Shown: one piece after another, positions 1-12,100 of the stretch
Numbering within the stretch: the stretch's first letter is position 1
Layout: every line of letters begins with the position of its first letter
Origin: Siphlonurus alternatus
Lineage: Eukaryota > Arthropoda > Insecta > Ephemeroptera > Siphlonuridae
Assembly: GCA_949825025.1 (NCBI GenBank)
Contig: OX463778.1
Span: forward strand, 41,307,194-41,371,193
DNA: 64,000 nucleotides
Reading direction: 5' to 3'
The notes under the pieces: model-generated
Seen by the model: only the letters and a program-made list of their open reading frames with translations
What the model was told of the DNA's origin: nothing
Databases searched by the model: none
Made by a program: the position numbers and the translations under genes

Positions 1-695
1 ATTTTCTGGTTTGAGATCCTCAGTTGGTTTGGAAAAAATGTCGGGATTTCACTTCCAGGGTCATAAACAAAGGTATCTAGCTCATGCAGCTATAATATAA
101 TTAGCTAAATATAAAGTCTTAAAGCTCCACAAACAATCCTTCATTGCAAAATCCATGACTGAAAATGAAACACCAAATTTGATTCACTCTGTATGCGTAT
201 TTATAATTGTATAATATTATCTGTATGCTTTAATATATGATATTAAAATTATTATGCCATGTATATAATATATATCGTTCAATTATTTTATACAACACTA
301 TATACAGTGCATGTAAACATAATTTCCCGTAAACCACATAAATAAAATACATCGGAGAACCTGCGTATGAAATTTTTATATTGTATATTTGGATAGAGGA
401 TATACAACTTAAGTTATTTAATATAAATTTAATATTTTTTTCAGATTTTTTTGAACCCTCTATCACCCAAGTTATAATCGTGCTGCAAAACGCTGTAACG
501 TTAATAGTCATGCAAATATTTAACACGCAAGAATATTAGGGAAAGGCGTGTACGTTGGATGACGTCACGGCATCTTCTCGATTTTCAGGGAGCTAAAAAA
601 AAATAGAACAAAATAAAATACAAATTTAAATTGAGGTTGTCTATTCAATTATGCATTAAAAATTTCATTCAGTTGTCCGTCCTCCTGTTCCTCAG
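1..695. other. AT-rich non-coding DNA, probably intron of the CCDC39-like paralog
   Basis: No exon is recognisable. A polypyrimidine tract and an AG acceptor end this stretch at 695, directly before the first exon of the truncated coiled-coil gene. It therefore reads as the 3' part of an intron whose upstream exons lie outside the window. The reading frame at 230-526 (minus strand) is low-complexity and AT-driven and is not supported. Confidence 0.5.
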
Positions 696-2944
696 GAGCG
701 GTCGGTGCAGGCTCAGCAGGATATGCGGCGTGATAAACAAAACCACGGGACTTCAGAGAAGTCGCAGCAAATAACAGAAGCTCCCGAGCCCGGAGAGAAA
801 GAGAAGGCGTTGCAATTGACACTCATTGACAAGGAGACCACGAGGGACCTCCTGTCCCGCAGACTTCGAGACTCTGAGGTAGGTGACAGATGCATTGGTA
901 ACCATTTCTGAATATCAGTGACTGATACCATGATGAAATTTTTTGCTAAAATCCATGAAGTATAATATAAATATGTTCCAAAAATAAAATTTTAAGTAAG
1001 AATTAAATACAACGTTTAATTATTTTAAGCAAATAAAATACAAACACACGGAAAAGTGCTTGACTAATCTCTTTTTGCGTAAATCAGATTCTATTTTATT
1101 CAATATTTCAACCTTTCATTAAATTGTAAATTCATTGCTATAAATATATTTTATTTATTTCCACGTGTGTTACCTATCTGTACTCGATCTTAATTAATTC
1201 GTTATTTATTCGCAGAATGGAGAGCGGTTGGTGAAGTCATGGTGCGAGGCTGCTCGGGCAGAGCTTCAGCACGCTCAAAGCGTGGAGTGCTCGCTGCTGG
1301 CCGCGGTGAACGCTGACGCTCTCCGTGTGTTCGAATTGAAGTCTCGCGTGGACCAGGAGCGCACCCTTCTGTCGCTGCTGCAAGCTCGAGTGAACTCACG
1401 GCTCGAGGACGCTGCGCACGAGCGTCGGGCCGTGATGCGTCAAAGCTTGATAGCAAAAAACATAGCAAGCAAGATGGAGAGGGCTAAGCTACAGAGCGAG
1501 AATAAGGGTGGTGATGGAACGTGTTTGAGTAAAATCGAGAAAGCTGAGCAAGACAACGCTAAGCTACGCTCCGCCATCGAGGAGAAAAAGTCAGAGCTGA
1601 AGAACCTGCAAAAATTGTGAGTGAAATTTTCACGTATAAATCTTTTTATAATTATGTATATCGCGCGTGAAATAAAGCTAGGTCTTAATCTTAATAGTCT
1701 CTCATTTTGATGCAGAGTACAACTATAATATAATGATTCTCTCTTCCGTTCAATCGTATTAAAATGCTCATGTATATAGGTGAAGACATTTTGTTATTAT
1801 TAAAAAAAAAGTATTATGGTACTGTCATATATAATTATTAAATATAAGACTATAAAATAATTTTTACTTATTTAGTGTTTTTAGAGTTTAAAATGTTTTG
1901 CATCATGAGCTATAGTACGTAACAACTCTTATAATTTAAGTTCGATCGTTTCTGTGCAGGCTCGCCTCCTATCTGAACACCATTTGTGTGGGCGAGGACG
2001 AGGAGCGCTGGGCTGAACAAAAGGTCACACTGATGAGTTTGAGGGACAAGCTGGTCATGGAGGAGAGGCACAGGCAGCTTGTCGTGCAAGCGCTGCAGCA
2101 AATGTACGAGGAGCATGCAAAGAGCCAGCACGAGCTGAAGAAGGGGCGTAAGGGCGGGAAGCTACGCCGCCTTTCCCAAAAGATGCTCGACCTGCATCGC
2201 CAGATCTGCGAGTGTGACAACCAGGTGACTACATACCAATGCATACGTGCTTGTGTTTTTCATTATACGCGCGATCGTAGAGTATTATCCATAGCAATAA
2301 ATATACAGTACGTATAGCTCAGTAAATTAAAATAGTTTTTTATATTCAATTGCATAATTTTTGATAGTGAGCCTTTGAAAAATGTCTGTGAGACTCGCAC
2401 AAATACGACGTTCTATATATTAATTACTTTTTCTTGCATTCAGCGTTTCCGCTTGGAGAGTGAGAATCAGCGCTCGGTGGATGCAGCGTACCTGGAGCTC
2501 TGGCTGCTAGTGCAGCAGCACAAGGAGGTGCGTGCTGTGTTGGAGTCTCGTCTTAACGAATATCAGATGCCGCCATTGCCCACGCGTTTGCCCGTGTGGC
2601 TGCTGCCGCCACTGCCACGCACCTCCAGCGAAGAGCTTGATGCTGAGTCAGCGGAGGAGAGCCCCTGCCTGACCATGGCAGCTCACGAGGAGGTGGTGAC
2701 GCCGCGCTCCGCGTCTCCAACTTCGCCTCTTGGTTTCCCCACTCAGGTGTCCACCCCCAAGCTGCGTGAAGAGGAAATAAAGACACCTCCCACGCAGTCC
2801 ACGTACCGGCCCATGCCTCTGACGCCGGCACCTTTCACCCCAAGACGGGACCCACGTCTCTCCTCTCTATCTCCCGGCTCCGTGTACCACAACCACGGCA
2901 GGCCCGTGCTGGGGACCAGCTGGAAACTCAACGTCACGTCGTGA
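696..2944 (+). CDS. CCDC39-like coiled-coil protein, tandem paralog, 5' partial (C-terminal 449 aa)
   Basis: Four exons join in frame: 696-878, 1216-1616, 1960-2224 and 2444-2944 (stop TGA). All introns are GT-AG and phases agree (0, 2, 0). The first two exons align almost residue for residue with exons 6 and 7 of the complete CCDC39 gene just downstream: shared LVKSWCEAARAEL/VVKWCVTARSEL, SRVDQER/ARVDQER and a Leu-Gln ending. The last exon shares the LELWLL/LRELWSL and MPPLP/LPPLA region, then adds a long Pro/Ser/Thr-rich tail that the neighbour lacks. Nothing here matches exon 8 of the neighbour (the block starting YDITVKTM). The protein is almost wholly heptad-like coiled coil to about residue 320. 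CCDC39 is a rod of the axonemal 96-nm ruler that docks inner dynein arms and the nexin-DRC; this copy may be a divergent ciliary rod or a decaying duplicate. No in-frame stop is seen, so it is not called a pseudogene. The start lies upstream of the window. Confidence 0.82.
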
Positions 2945-3194
2945 TCGAGGTAAGATAAAAACATCTTACATTAATATGAAAACCCTGTGTATGAATCATA
3001 CACAGGGTTTTGATATTCTAGCTAGGACTTTAAACTTTAAAATTTTCATTTTCACAAATTCATCACGCATGTCATCATAATTTTATGCTCTTATATTCAA
3101 TACATGTCATGTATATATTATTATACTTTCATTGTTTGTTTCAAACTATAATCCACCCTATTCACCCAAAGTTGGCAAGTTATCACCATTTATT

Positions 3195-3486
3195 AATGGA
3201 GGCTTCAAGTGATGCGCTTTCGCTGCGCAACTGTTTGTCGCTAAGGTCCATCTTGCACTTGAAAATGAAGCAAAGTGTTTTTTTAACTTTTCTCGGTTAT
3301 AAATCAAGTAAAAAATGTAAATCTTGAATTATCTACTTTATTTTTCAGTTTGGACCAAAGTTCCGTAAAGGAATTATCCCTGAAAAAGCTTATTCTTGGT
3401 GAAAAAAAGAATTCACGTTTTTTTTACATAGGTTTGGTATAGCGGGTAGGATCACCGAAAAATCAGCTGACTTGAAGCCTCTATTA
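3195..3486. mobile_element. Small inverted-repeat (MITE-like) element
   Basis: The ends form an inverted repeat: AATGGAGGCTTCAAGT at the left and ACTTGAAGCCTCTATT at the right, with an AT-rich interior that has no ORF of note. A half copy of the right arm, in opposite orientation, lies at about 42176-42260 (AGAGGCTTCAAGTCAGCTGA followed by related sequence). This supports a dispersed family. No clear target duplication was identified. Confidence 0.6.
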
Positions 3487-4270
3487 GAACATATAAATAC
3501 ACTTTAATAACTTCTAATAACATATTATATTCTCTGTTTTAACTTTCAGCAACTTCTGGAATTTCCCACTACAAGCACTCAAATTTAAAGCAATTCATGC
3601 TATTTAATTAATTCCTTTAGCTTGTGTGTGACAGTACTTAATTTGTTTCAGCAGTGGCATCCATCAGCTAGCCTTGCGGCCGAGTACAGCGCTCTAAGAA
3701 ACTGAGCTGTGCACAACAAAGAGAAACCCACAATTTGTTATTTTTATTCAATTTGGCATCTTTCAGGAAAAAAATTAATAATTAATTGTCATGGATGAAT
3801 GTTGATGTTTATTAGCTAGGTTGCTAAAATTATTACTTATTTGAAATTTGAATACCGATAAAAGCATAACCAGAATTGAGTTATGCCAATTTCGTTGAAG
3901 TTTATGCATTGTTGACTTGTGTTTTCATATATAAATTGTAAAATGTAAATTATATATACTTTAAACGTTGTTTAATGTTTTATAGAACTATAAGTTAATA
4001 AAAATAAAGAATAAATTTATTAACTTGGAATACATTTAGCTTTGTTGAAATATATGTGTTCAGAAGTTATTATTTATAATTATTTGCCTTATTTTAATTT
4101 AATAAATCTGAATATATTGTCAAATAAAACTTTGGACCGCTTTTTTCTTGCTCAAATTGATTGAAACGTGGATAATATATACAACATAATTATGCAGTAT
4201 GTATAAGATTGATTGGATTTTGACATTTAAAAAATTGCTACACATCAAAGACGCAAAGAAATAAACTCAG

Positions 4271-4400
<130 letters not shown>

Positions 4401-5105
4401 AATTTCAACAGAATGGATTAATTAGTTCTGTTTGTTAAATTTATAGTTAGTACCTAGCTGTAGCAATAAATCTTCCAAATTAATTTAAAATATTTTACAT
4501 ATTTTTTAAAAAAAAAATATATATAAACAATATACACCGAACTAAACATATATATATTTTTCCGATGACGCATGTAAACGTGACATATTTAAAGCTTCTT
4601 TCGCAATCACGCCGCAACACTTTGGCAAAAAAATCAAGCTCGCCTTGATGATTTTCTTACGGCGGAACATTTGTTGCGGCAGATGTTGCGGCATGTTTTT
4701 GGTGAAAGCATTGCACCTTTTAATACGTTCGATGAAATTGAATCATTATATTTGTTAAATTTACTATATAATATAATTTTCTTACAGCAAAATATACAAT
4801 ACAATAAAAGACATGTAAAAATTTATATAATCCATTTATACAGTACATGTATAACCAATAAATAATAAACGTTTCTTTGCAAACAAAATTAAATCAGGCA
4901 AGAGAAATGAACAACATTCATCGATCGCTGCACGTAAACTTTTAGGAGCTAGCGGTGTCAGCAAAAGTAACTTTAAAAGTATACATGCGTTGTCAGGGCT
5001 CTGCTGTTAGTAAACAACTGTATTTTAAATTACACATTGTTGACTGTGTCAACGTTGTAGTACGTTGCTGTACCTTAGAAGTCCTTTATTCTAATTAGTG
5101 TAAAG

Positions 5106-5565
5106 ATGGTGCGACCAAGAGAGATGGATGAAATATTGCGTCAAATCGGATGGACTGATGGATTTAATATTCCAGCAATTAACGATGAAAATAGAGAATT
5201 GGAAAACGAGGTATAATATATATACAGGATTCACTTATCTAATCAGGGGTTTGAGGATATATATAGCATTTAAAAGTTCTTATAATTTCATCTGCTATAG
5301 GTTTCATCGATGCTTCGTGAGAAAGCGTCTCTTCTAGCAAGCGTCGTAGAATTAGACGATTTGCTGTCGTCAATAAAATCCCACACTGGTGAGCTGAAAG
5401 CTGAATGTGCGCAAAATGAGGTAATTGTTTGCTTCGTAACCATGGAAATACATGGGGTAGGGAGCGTGTACGGATCCCCACATTATTGATACTTTATTTA
5501 AAAAAAAAAAAAAAAAAAAAAAATGGAAGTCGGGTCTGAGAGCCGCGAGGAAATTAAAAATAATA

Positions 5566-5611
<46 letters not shown>

Positions 5612-5954
5612 TATATATATATATATAGCTATATATAGCTAGGGCTATATTATTATAATCATCATATTATCATATAATACGCAAATACCTGTCATCTCTT
5701 TCTTCAATGCAATATATGGATGTATAGATAATAAATCAAGCTACATGTTTCATGTTATAAAATGCCATCATTAGAGAAAAATAGTAATATAATTCAAATT
5801 TAATTTTCATGAAGGTTAATTTGCAATCTGAATGTTTAACTTGTTAATGCCCGGAGAGTAAAATTATTTGCTGACAATGAGTAAATTATTTACTCATTAT
5901 TATAACCAATTATATCATAGTTAAATATAATTATATACTTTATAATTATACTGT

Positions 5955-6045
<91 letters not shown>

Positions 6046-6082
6046 TTCATTTATTCATTTATTCATTTATTCATTTATTCAT

Positions 6083-6153
<71 letters not shown>

Positions 6154-9100
6154 TTTTTTTATTATTTTTTTTTTTTACACTATAATATACATTTCACAAT
6201 TTGATACGTATATTACAGAGTTTGCTAACGACTCAGCAAAGCCAGCTGGATAGCGAAGAGTCGCTGATAAAGCTCCTGCAGGGCGAGGAGGCCCGCCTTA
6301 AGTCTGCAATCCAGCTGGAGCGCCAGGACCGACGTTCCATTGAGGAGCGGTGCGCGCGGATCGAGGCCCAGCTTCGTAGCTCGGAGGCAGGCACGCGTGG
6401 CATGGAGAACGACGCGACTAGTGGTCAGAGGGCACGTCAAGAGTGGGAGCGTTACGAGGCGCGGGCTAGCCAGGCCACCAAGACACTCGCCGAGTTCCAC
6501 AAGCAAGACGAGGCCAAGCTCAAGGTATGTATACCATGTATTGATATATTAAACACACAACAGGTATCCGAAGTCCTCTTCAAACAACAAATATAATACA
6601 GTATAATATGTTACTATGTTACATAAATAATAGTTAATGTTTTTATATATTTTTATATTAAAAAAAAAATGCCAATTTTAAATATAAATAAAAATTGTGG
6701 TTATGATTTTGCAAATATGTTATAGCGCATCAATTTTTTTAATCAAAATAATTTTTAGGTCCTTTATGTTAGATTGAAAAAAAATATGAATATATAATTA
6801 TATTTATAATTAATTATAAATATGTATACAATAAATTGTCACACAATAAAGAACCTTGGAAGAGAAGAAATATTTAAAAGATGAGAAGCATTTTTTAAAT
6901 ATCACCGTCTTATCTATTAATATATAATATTATGCTGACCCAATATAATACGATAATGCCTAATTTCAACAAAATAAAAATAATTCTTAAATTGTTAGTG
7001 TTATCAAATCACTCATTATTTACATCTACTTTTTAACGAAGAGTGTTAATTTGAACTTAGCATTTGAACCAACCATATGGAGTGCAAATTATATAACATG
7101 CTGTTGTTTTTAATGGTTCTACTCTGTAACGCTGTCTCCTTGGACATGAAAATTGCTTGACATTGCTTTTTAAGTTTAGTTCATCATTCATGATAATAAT
7201 TACGTCATGAGAAGTAAGAACGTTATTTATAATGTTCTCTTGTTTTTTTCTAAAATAGGAGCTGGAGCTGCAGCGCGCTCGCCTCCAACAGGAGGCCGCA
7301 TCGCGTTCTAAGGAGCTGTATGACGCAGTGGGAGTGGTTGGAGCGCTGGAGCAGCAGCTGGACGCGTCAGCTCGTCAGTATCGCGAAGGCCTGGCGGAGC
7401 GACAGTCCCTCGTTCAGCGGTGGGAGGCGAGCGCCGCGGGGGTGCGTGCCCGTGAGCTGAGCAGCCGCCACCTGATGCAAGAGACGTCCGAACTTCGTTC
7501 CGCACTGCAATCCAAGCACGAGCAACTTGCCGAGGCGAGGGACTTTGAGGAGAACGAGGTCCGCAACAACCGCGAGCTGGAGGCGCGCTCTCGCAGCCTG
7601 GGCCAGCAAGTGGGCCGACTTCGCACGGCACTTAAATCACAACAGCAGCTACGAGCAGCGCTCCACGACGAGGTATCTCATTAACAGAGTAGAAATAGAT
7701 CATGCAGAGAAACTTCTTTATATATAGCGGCAAGGTTAGTCAAGCTCACTAACCACTTATTGATAATGATGCCTTTGCGTTGTAGTGCAACGCTCAGAGT
7801 AACCTTTTATTGGAATTGGCAAGCCAGATGCCCTATATACTTAAACAATTGTAATTTAAGTCATGTCATAATAATTTTAAGCTATAAATATTATATGCCA
7901 TCCATCGATGTGATATATGTATATGCAATGCAACAAATATAGCTGCAGTTGTAGTAGCTTTACTTATTTTAATTATACTGTCAGGTTAAATTTATAATTA
8001 CATAAAAGCATTAACTTCAATTGTTACAAAAAAAAAATATATATATATATATATTATATATTTTTCCTTTATCCTTTTATTTTATTTTTTATACATAATT
8101 ATATTTTTTTTACTAAACAGGTAACTTGTTAGTTTAGTTTTACAACAAATTATCGCCTTTTACTGCTCACTGTATAATTATAATCTTTTGGATATATGAA
8201 AGTTCTATGAATGCTATGAAAGAGCGTTTTCATGTTTTAATTAAATAAATTATTAAAAGCAGAATTAAATATCATATAAGCTTTATATAATGAACAAAAT
8301 TTTAATTTATTTTTGCAATCTTCTATTATAGTTCAATTAACAAATATAGTTACTCCACTTAAAAAAATAAATTATATTTATAAAATAGTAAAAAAAAAAT
8401 CTTCTTTACTTTCCGATTTTAAATGTTACTTTGAGTAGTTGTTGCCAAGGCTTTCTCTTTGCAATTCCCCGTGTCAAACATTAATTTGATGCGCTTACAC
8501 GCATATTTTCTTGGTCCGACCAGGTGGGGGCTCTGCAGTGCCAGCTGGCCGGCTGTGGTAGCGAATTGTCCGAGACTCGGGTTCGGGGCACGGAGGCCGC
8601 CACGTTGCTGCGAGAGCGAGAGACTCGATGCCAACAGCTGGCTCAGGCGTGTGACACGCGACGTGCACGCCTCGTCTCGCTGAGTGCTCTGCATGGCGGC
8701 GCTGGGGAGCGAGCCACGCGTTTGCAGTCCATGCTGCACGAGAAGGAGCGCGTACTCGCAGGACTAAGGCAGCAATGCGATCGCCTCGACCTGGAAGCTG
8801 CACGTGCACTGCAGGAGTCAGCGCGGCTGAGACAGGCGGAGGACGCAGCGGCGGCCAACGTGGGGGCACAGCAGACGGCCTTGCGTCAAGTGGCCGTGCA
8901 GAAAGATGCAGTCGAGAGGGAGCTGCAGCGACATCGGGACATGCTGCTTTGTCTGGTCAGAGAAAGTCTAAGCTAGCGAATTTCACGTAAAAAGTTTCTA
9001 GACAAGACAAATTTATGAAAATTTTTGCACATAAAATCTGTCATAAACTCGTAAAATTATCTATATATAAGGAAGTTGCTGCCATATATATGAACCTTTT

Positions 9101-12100
9101 CGATGAATTAACGAATTAAAAATAAAATGTGATTTGCTTCATTCAATATTTTTCAGTATTCATGTATGACAATGTGAATATATAATTATTATTAAATTTA
9201 TTAATTATTCATGCACTTGAAGGGTCTCACTCTCGAAAACTGGTGTTTCAGAAACACTTGTTTGAAACACGTAACGCGTACGTCTCACAGGCCGCCCCCT
9301 TAGTTAAAGCACTTAAGGTGTTTCAGACCTATGAGACACCTTACGTGTTTCAAGCTGAAACACGTAAAACCTCCACGATCCTGTTCCGCGGAGGAATATC
9401 TTGTGACGTCATAGAACATTAATATATTAATTATTTGCGTGATAACACAGTATAACTTCAATTTTTACTATTGATATGATGTAAAGCCTTTATAATGAAC
9501 AATTAAAAATATATCTTTGATTATTTGAAACAATATGTCAGCGTAACAAAAATATAATTATCCTTAACCTTTTGCAAATAAACGGAGAAAACATACCCTG
9601 AACCAGAATAAATATAATATTGGAATTAAATATATAAAAAGAAAAATATTTCCTTGATAAAGTCCCCGCAAAATCATATTTTCATAAACTTACATTGCTG
9701 TTAGAAAATTTGCAGAGAGGGCATGCACATTTTATGATCACATCGTATCACAAATATAGCAGTGCTACAACTTGTGACTATCGTTCTTACGATCCACTAA
9801 TAATTCACAGTCACTCTATGAACATTGAATTGAAGTTATTGGACTTAATTAAACTATATTTCAAAGATTTACTGACACTAACACGTACATGATGCTACCA
9901 GCATCCATCTTGCAAACAAACTAGCTTGATCAGTCATCGTCTCTCTGATTGGTGGTTACCTGAAACACTTTACGTGTTTCAATAAGGTGAGACACCAAAA
10001 ATGGTTTGAAACTAAACACCTAAAGTGTTTCGCGAAACAGAAAATACCTGTGAGACACCTCTGTGTCCCCCCTGAAACACGAAAGATGTTTCAAGTCATT
10101 ATTAAAACACTTTAACCGTTTCAGGCAAGTGTTTCTGAAACACCAATTTTCGATCTTTTTACTCTTTTTATTCGCGCGGAAAAAGGGGGATTGCCCTAAC
10201 TAAACTGAACTAATTTGGGGGCTTGAAGAGCGTAATTCCCCCTTACTATACAACACGTATTATTTAAATTCCTAATAAACCTTTTAGAAGCATAGTATAA
10301 TCATTACTATTTTCTGTTCACAAATAAAATTTTATTTTTACTGCTTCATTACTTGTGCATGTGTATATTATTAAAGTAAAAAAATTAAAAAATTGCGGAT
10401 ATATGGTTTAAATAGGATAGTCGATTTTAGTCCTATATGGTTTCATATGGAGGAGCATTAGAACTATTTTTAGAAAATACTATTTTTTGGCGGTATCATT
10501 GAGATGGTCTGTTCGTAAACCCTGCCCAGTGTACCGCCTTGCACACTTTCTTCACCCAACCAACCTTTGAACCTTATGCATTTGAACATAAGGTCAATCG
10601 AGTGCAAAAAGTGTGCACTGGACAATTTTTATACGAACAGACCTGGCATTATAGCTCTACTTTCAGCAAACGATTAAAATTAAATTAAAATAAGAGAAGA
10701 CGTACAGTAAAGAAATTTAAGAAATTTTAGAGTCAATAGCATAAACTTTACCCATGTTTTCTCCTTAGGAGCTGTCAGTGCAGCGTCAGCAGCTGCGAGT
10801 GCAGCGTCTCACTTCTGAGAAGTCTAAGCAAATCGAGGACCCCAAGCTAGCAGAGCGAGAGAAGGCGCTGCAGGCGACGCTCCTTGACAAGCGGGCCACG
10901 TGGGACCTCCTGACCCGAGAGCTGCGCAATATGGAGGTACACGTAAACCATATAATAAAAAAATAGTATAGTTATTTAATTACCTATATATATGACTAAT
11001 TACTCGTCGGTTCAGACAGGTGAGCGGCAGGTCGTGAAGTGGTGCGTGACTGCTCGCTCGGAGCTGCAGGATGCTCGTGGCGTGGAGCGTTCGTTGCTGG
11101 CCACGGTGGACGGCGGTGGTCATCGCGTGGTTGAGGCCGAAGCCCGGGTCGACCAAGAGCGTGCCCGCCTAGCATTGCTGCGTGCTCGTGTGGCCAGTCG
11201 GCAAGAGGACGTTACACACGCGCGTGGGGACGTGTTGCATCTTCGTACATCAGCCCTGCAGACAGAGCGCGTGGTCAAGCTACAGAGCGGTGAGCTGGGC
11301 GTTGAGACGGGAGCCCTTGCTGCTGAAATCGCGGGTGTTGAGCAAGAGAACTCCGAGTTGCGTGCCGCCATCGCCCAGCGAAAGTTGCGACTGCAACAGC
11401 TTCAGAACGTGTGAGTATTTATTATATATTATAAAAATCATGAACGCATGCAGAATCTTCATAGTATATTACAGTATGGAATGGTCAAAGTTTTCAGTTT
11501 ACCATGATCACGATTTTTCCAAACACTTGAGATTCCATGTCTTTTTTTTTAATAAACAAAATAAAAAGGTTTCACGTTTGTTTAGCGAATCGCTGAAATA
11601 TCAAATAACAATGGAAATTAAAAATAAGAACTTAATTGTATATTGATCGTCACTTAACGTGTCATGTGCGACAGGTACGACATCACGGTGAAGACGATGG
11701 AGCAAGACGACGAGGCTGAAATGGGTACCAACCTAGCCGACTCTGCCACGGAGTACATCACACGACAACGGATCCGTGTGGCTCAGGAGAAGGGAGAGTT
11801 GGTGCAGCGTGGCAACTCGTTGGACTCCGAGATACGGCGTGCGGAACGCGAAATTCGTGCCATGGAGCACACGCTGGCCATGGTGAAGTCAGCCAATGAC
11901 CGCTACCGTACCAACCTGGCACTACCGGGTGCAGCCGCCGAGGCCGCGGACCCAGCGTTGCAATCCCTCGTGGAAGCCGAAGAGCAACGTCAGAAAGAGC
12001 TGCGAGCAGAGCTGCGTCAGATCAGAGAAACAGAGGCGCACATGCTCGAAACTTGCAACGTTAGTATATATAAGAGTTTAGATGTTATAATTATTTTTAT

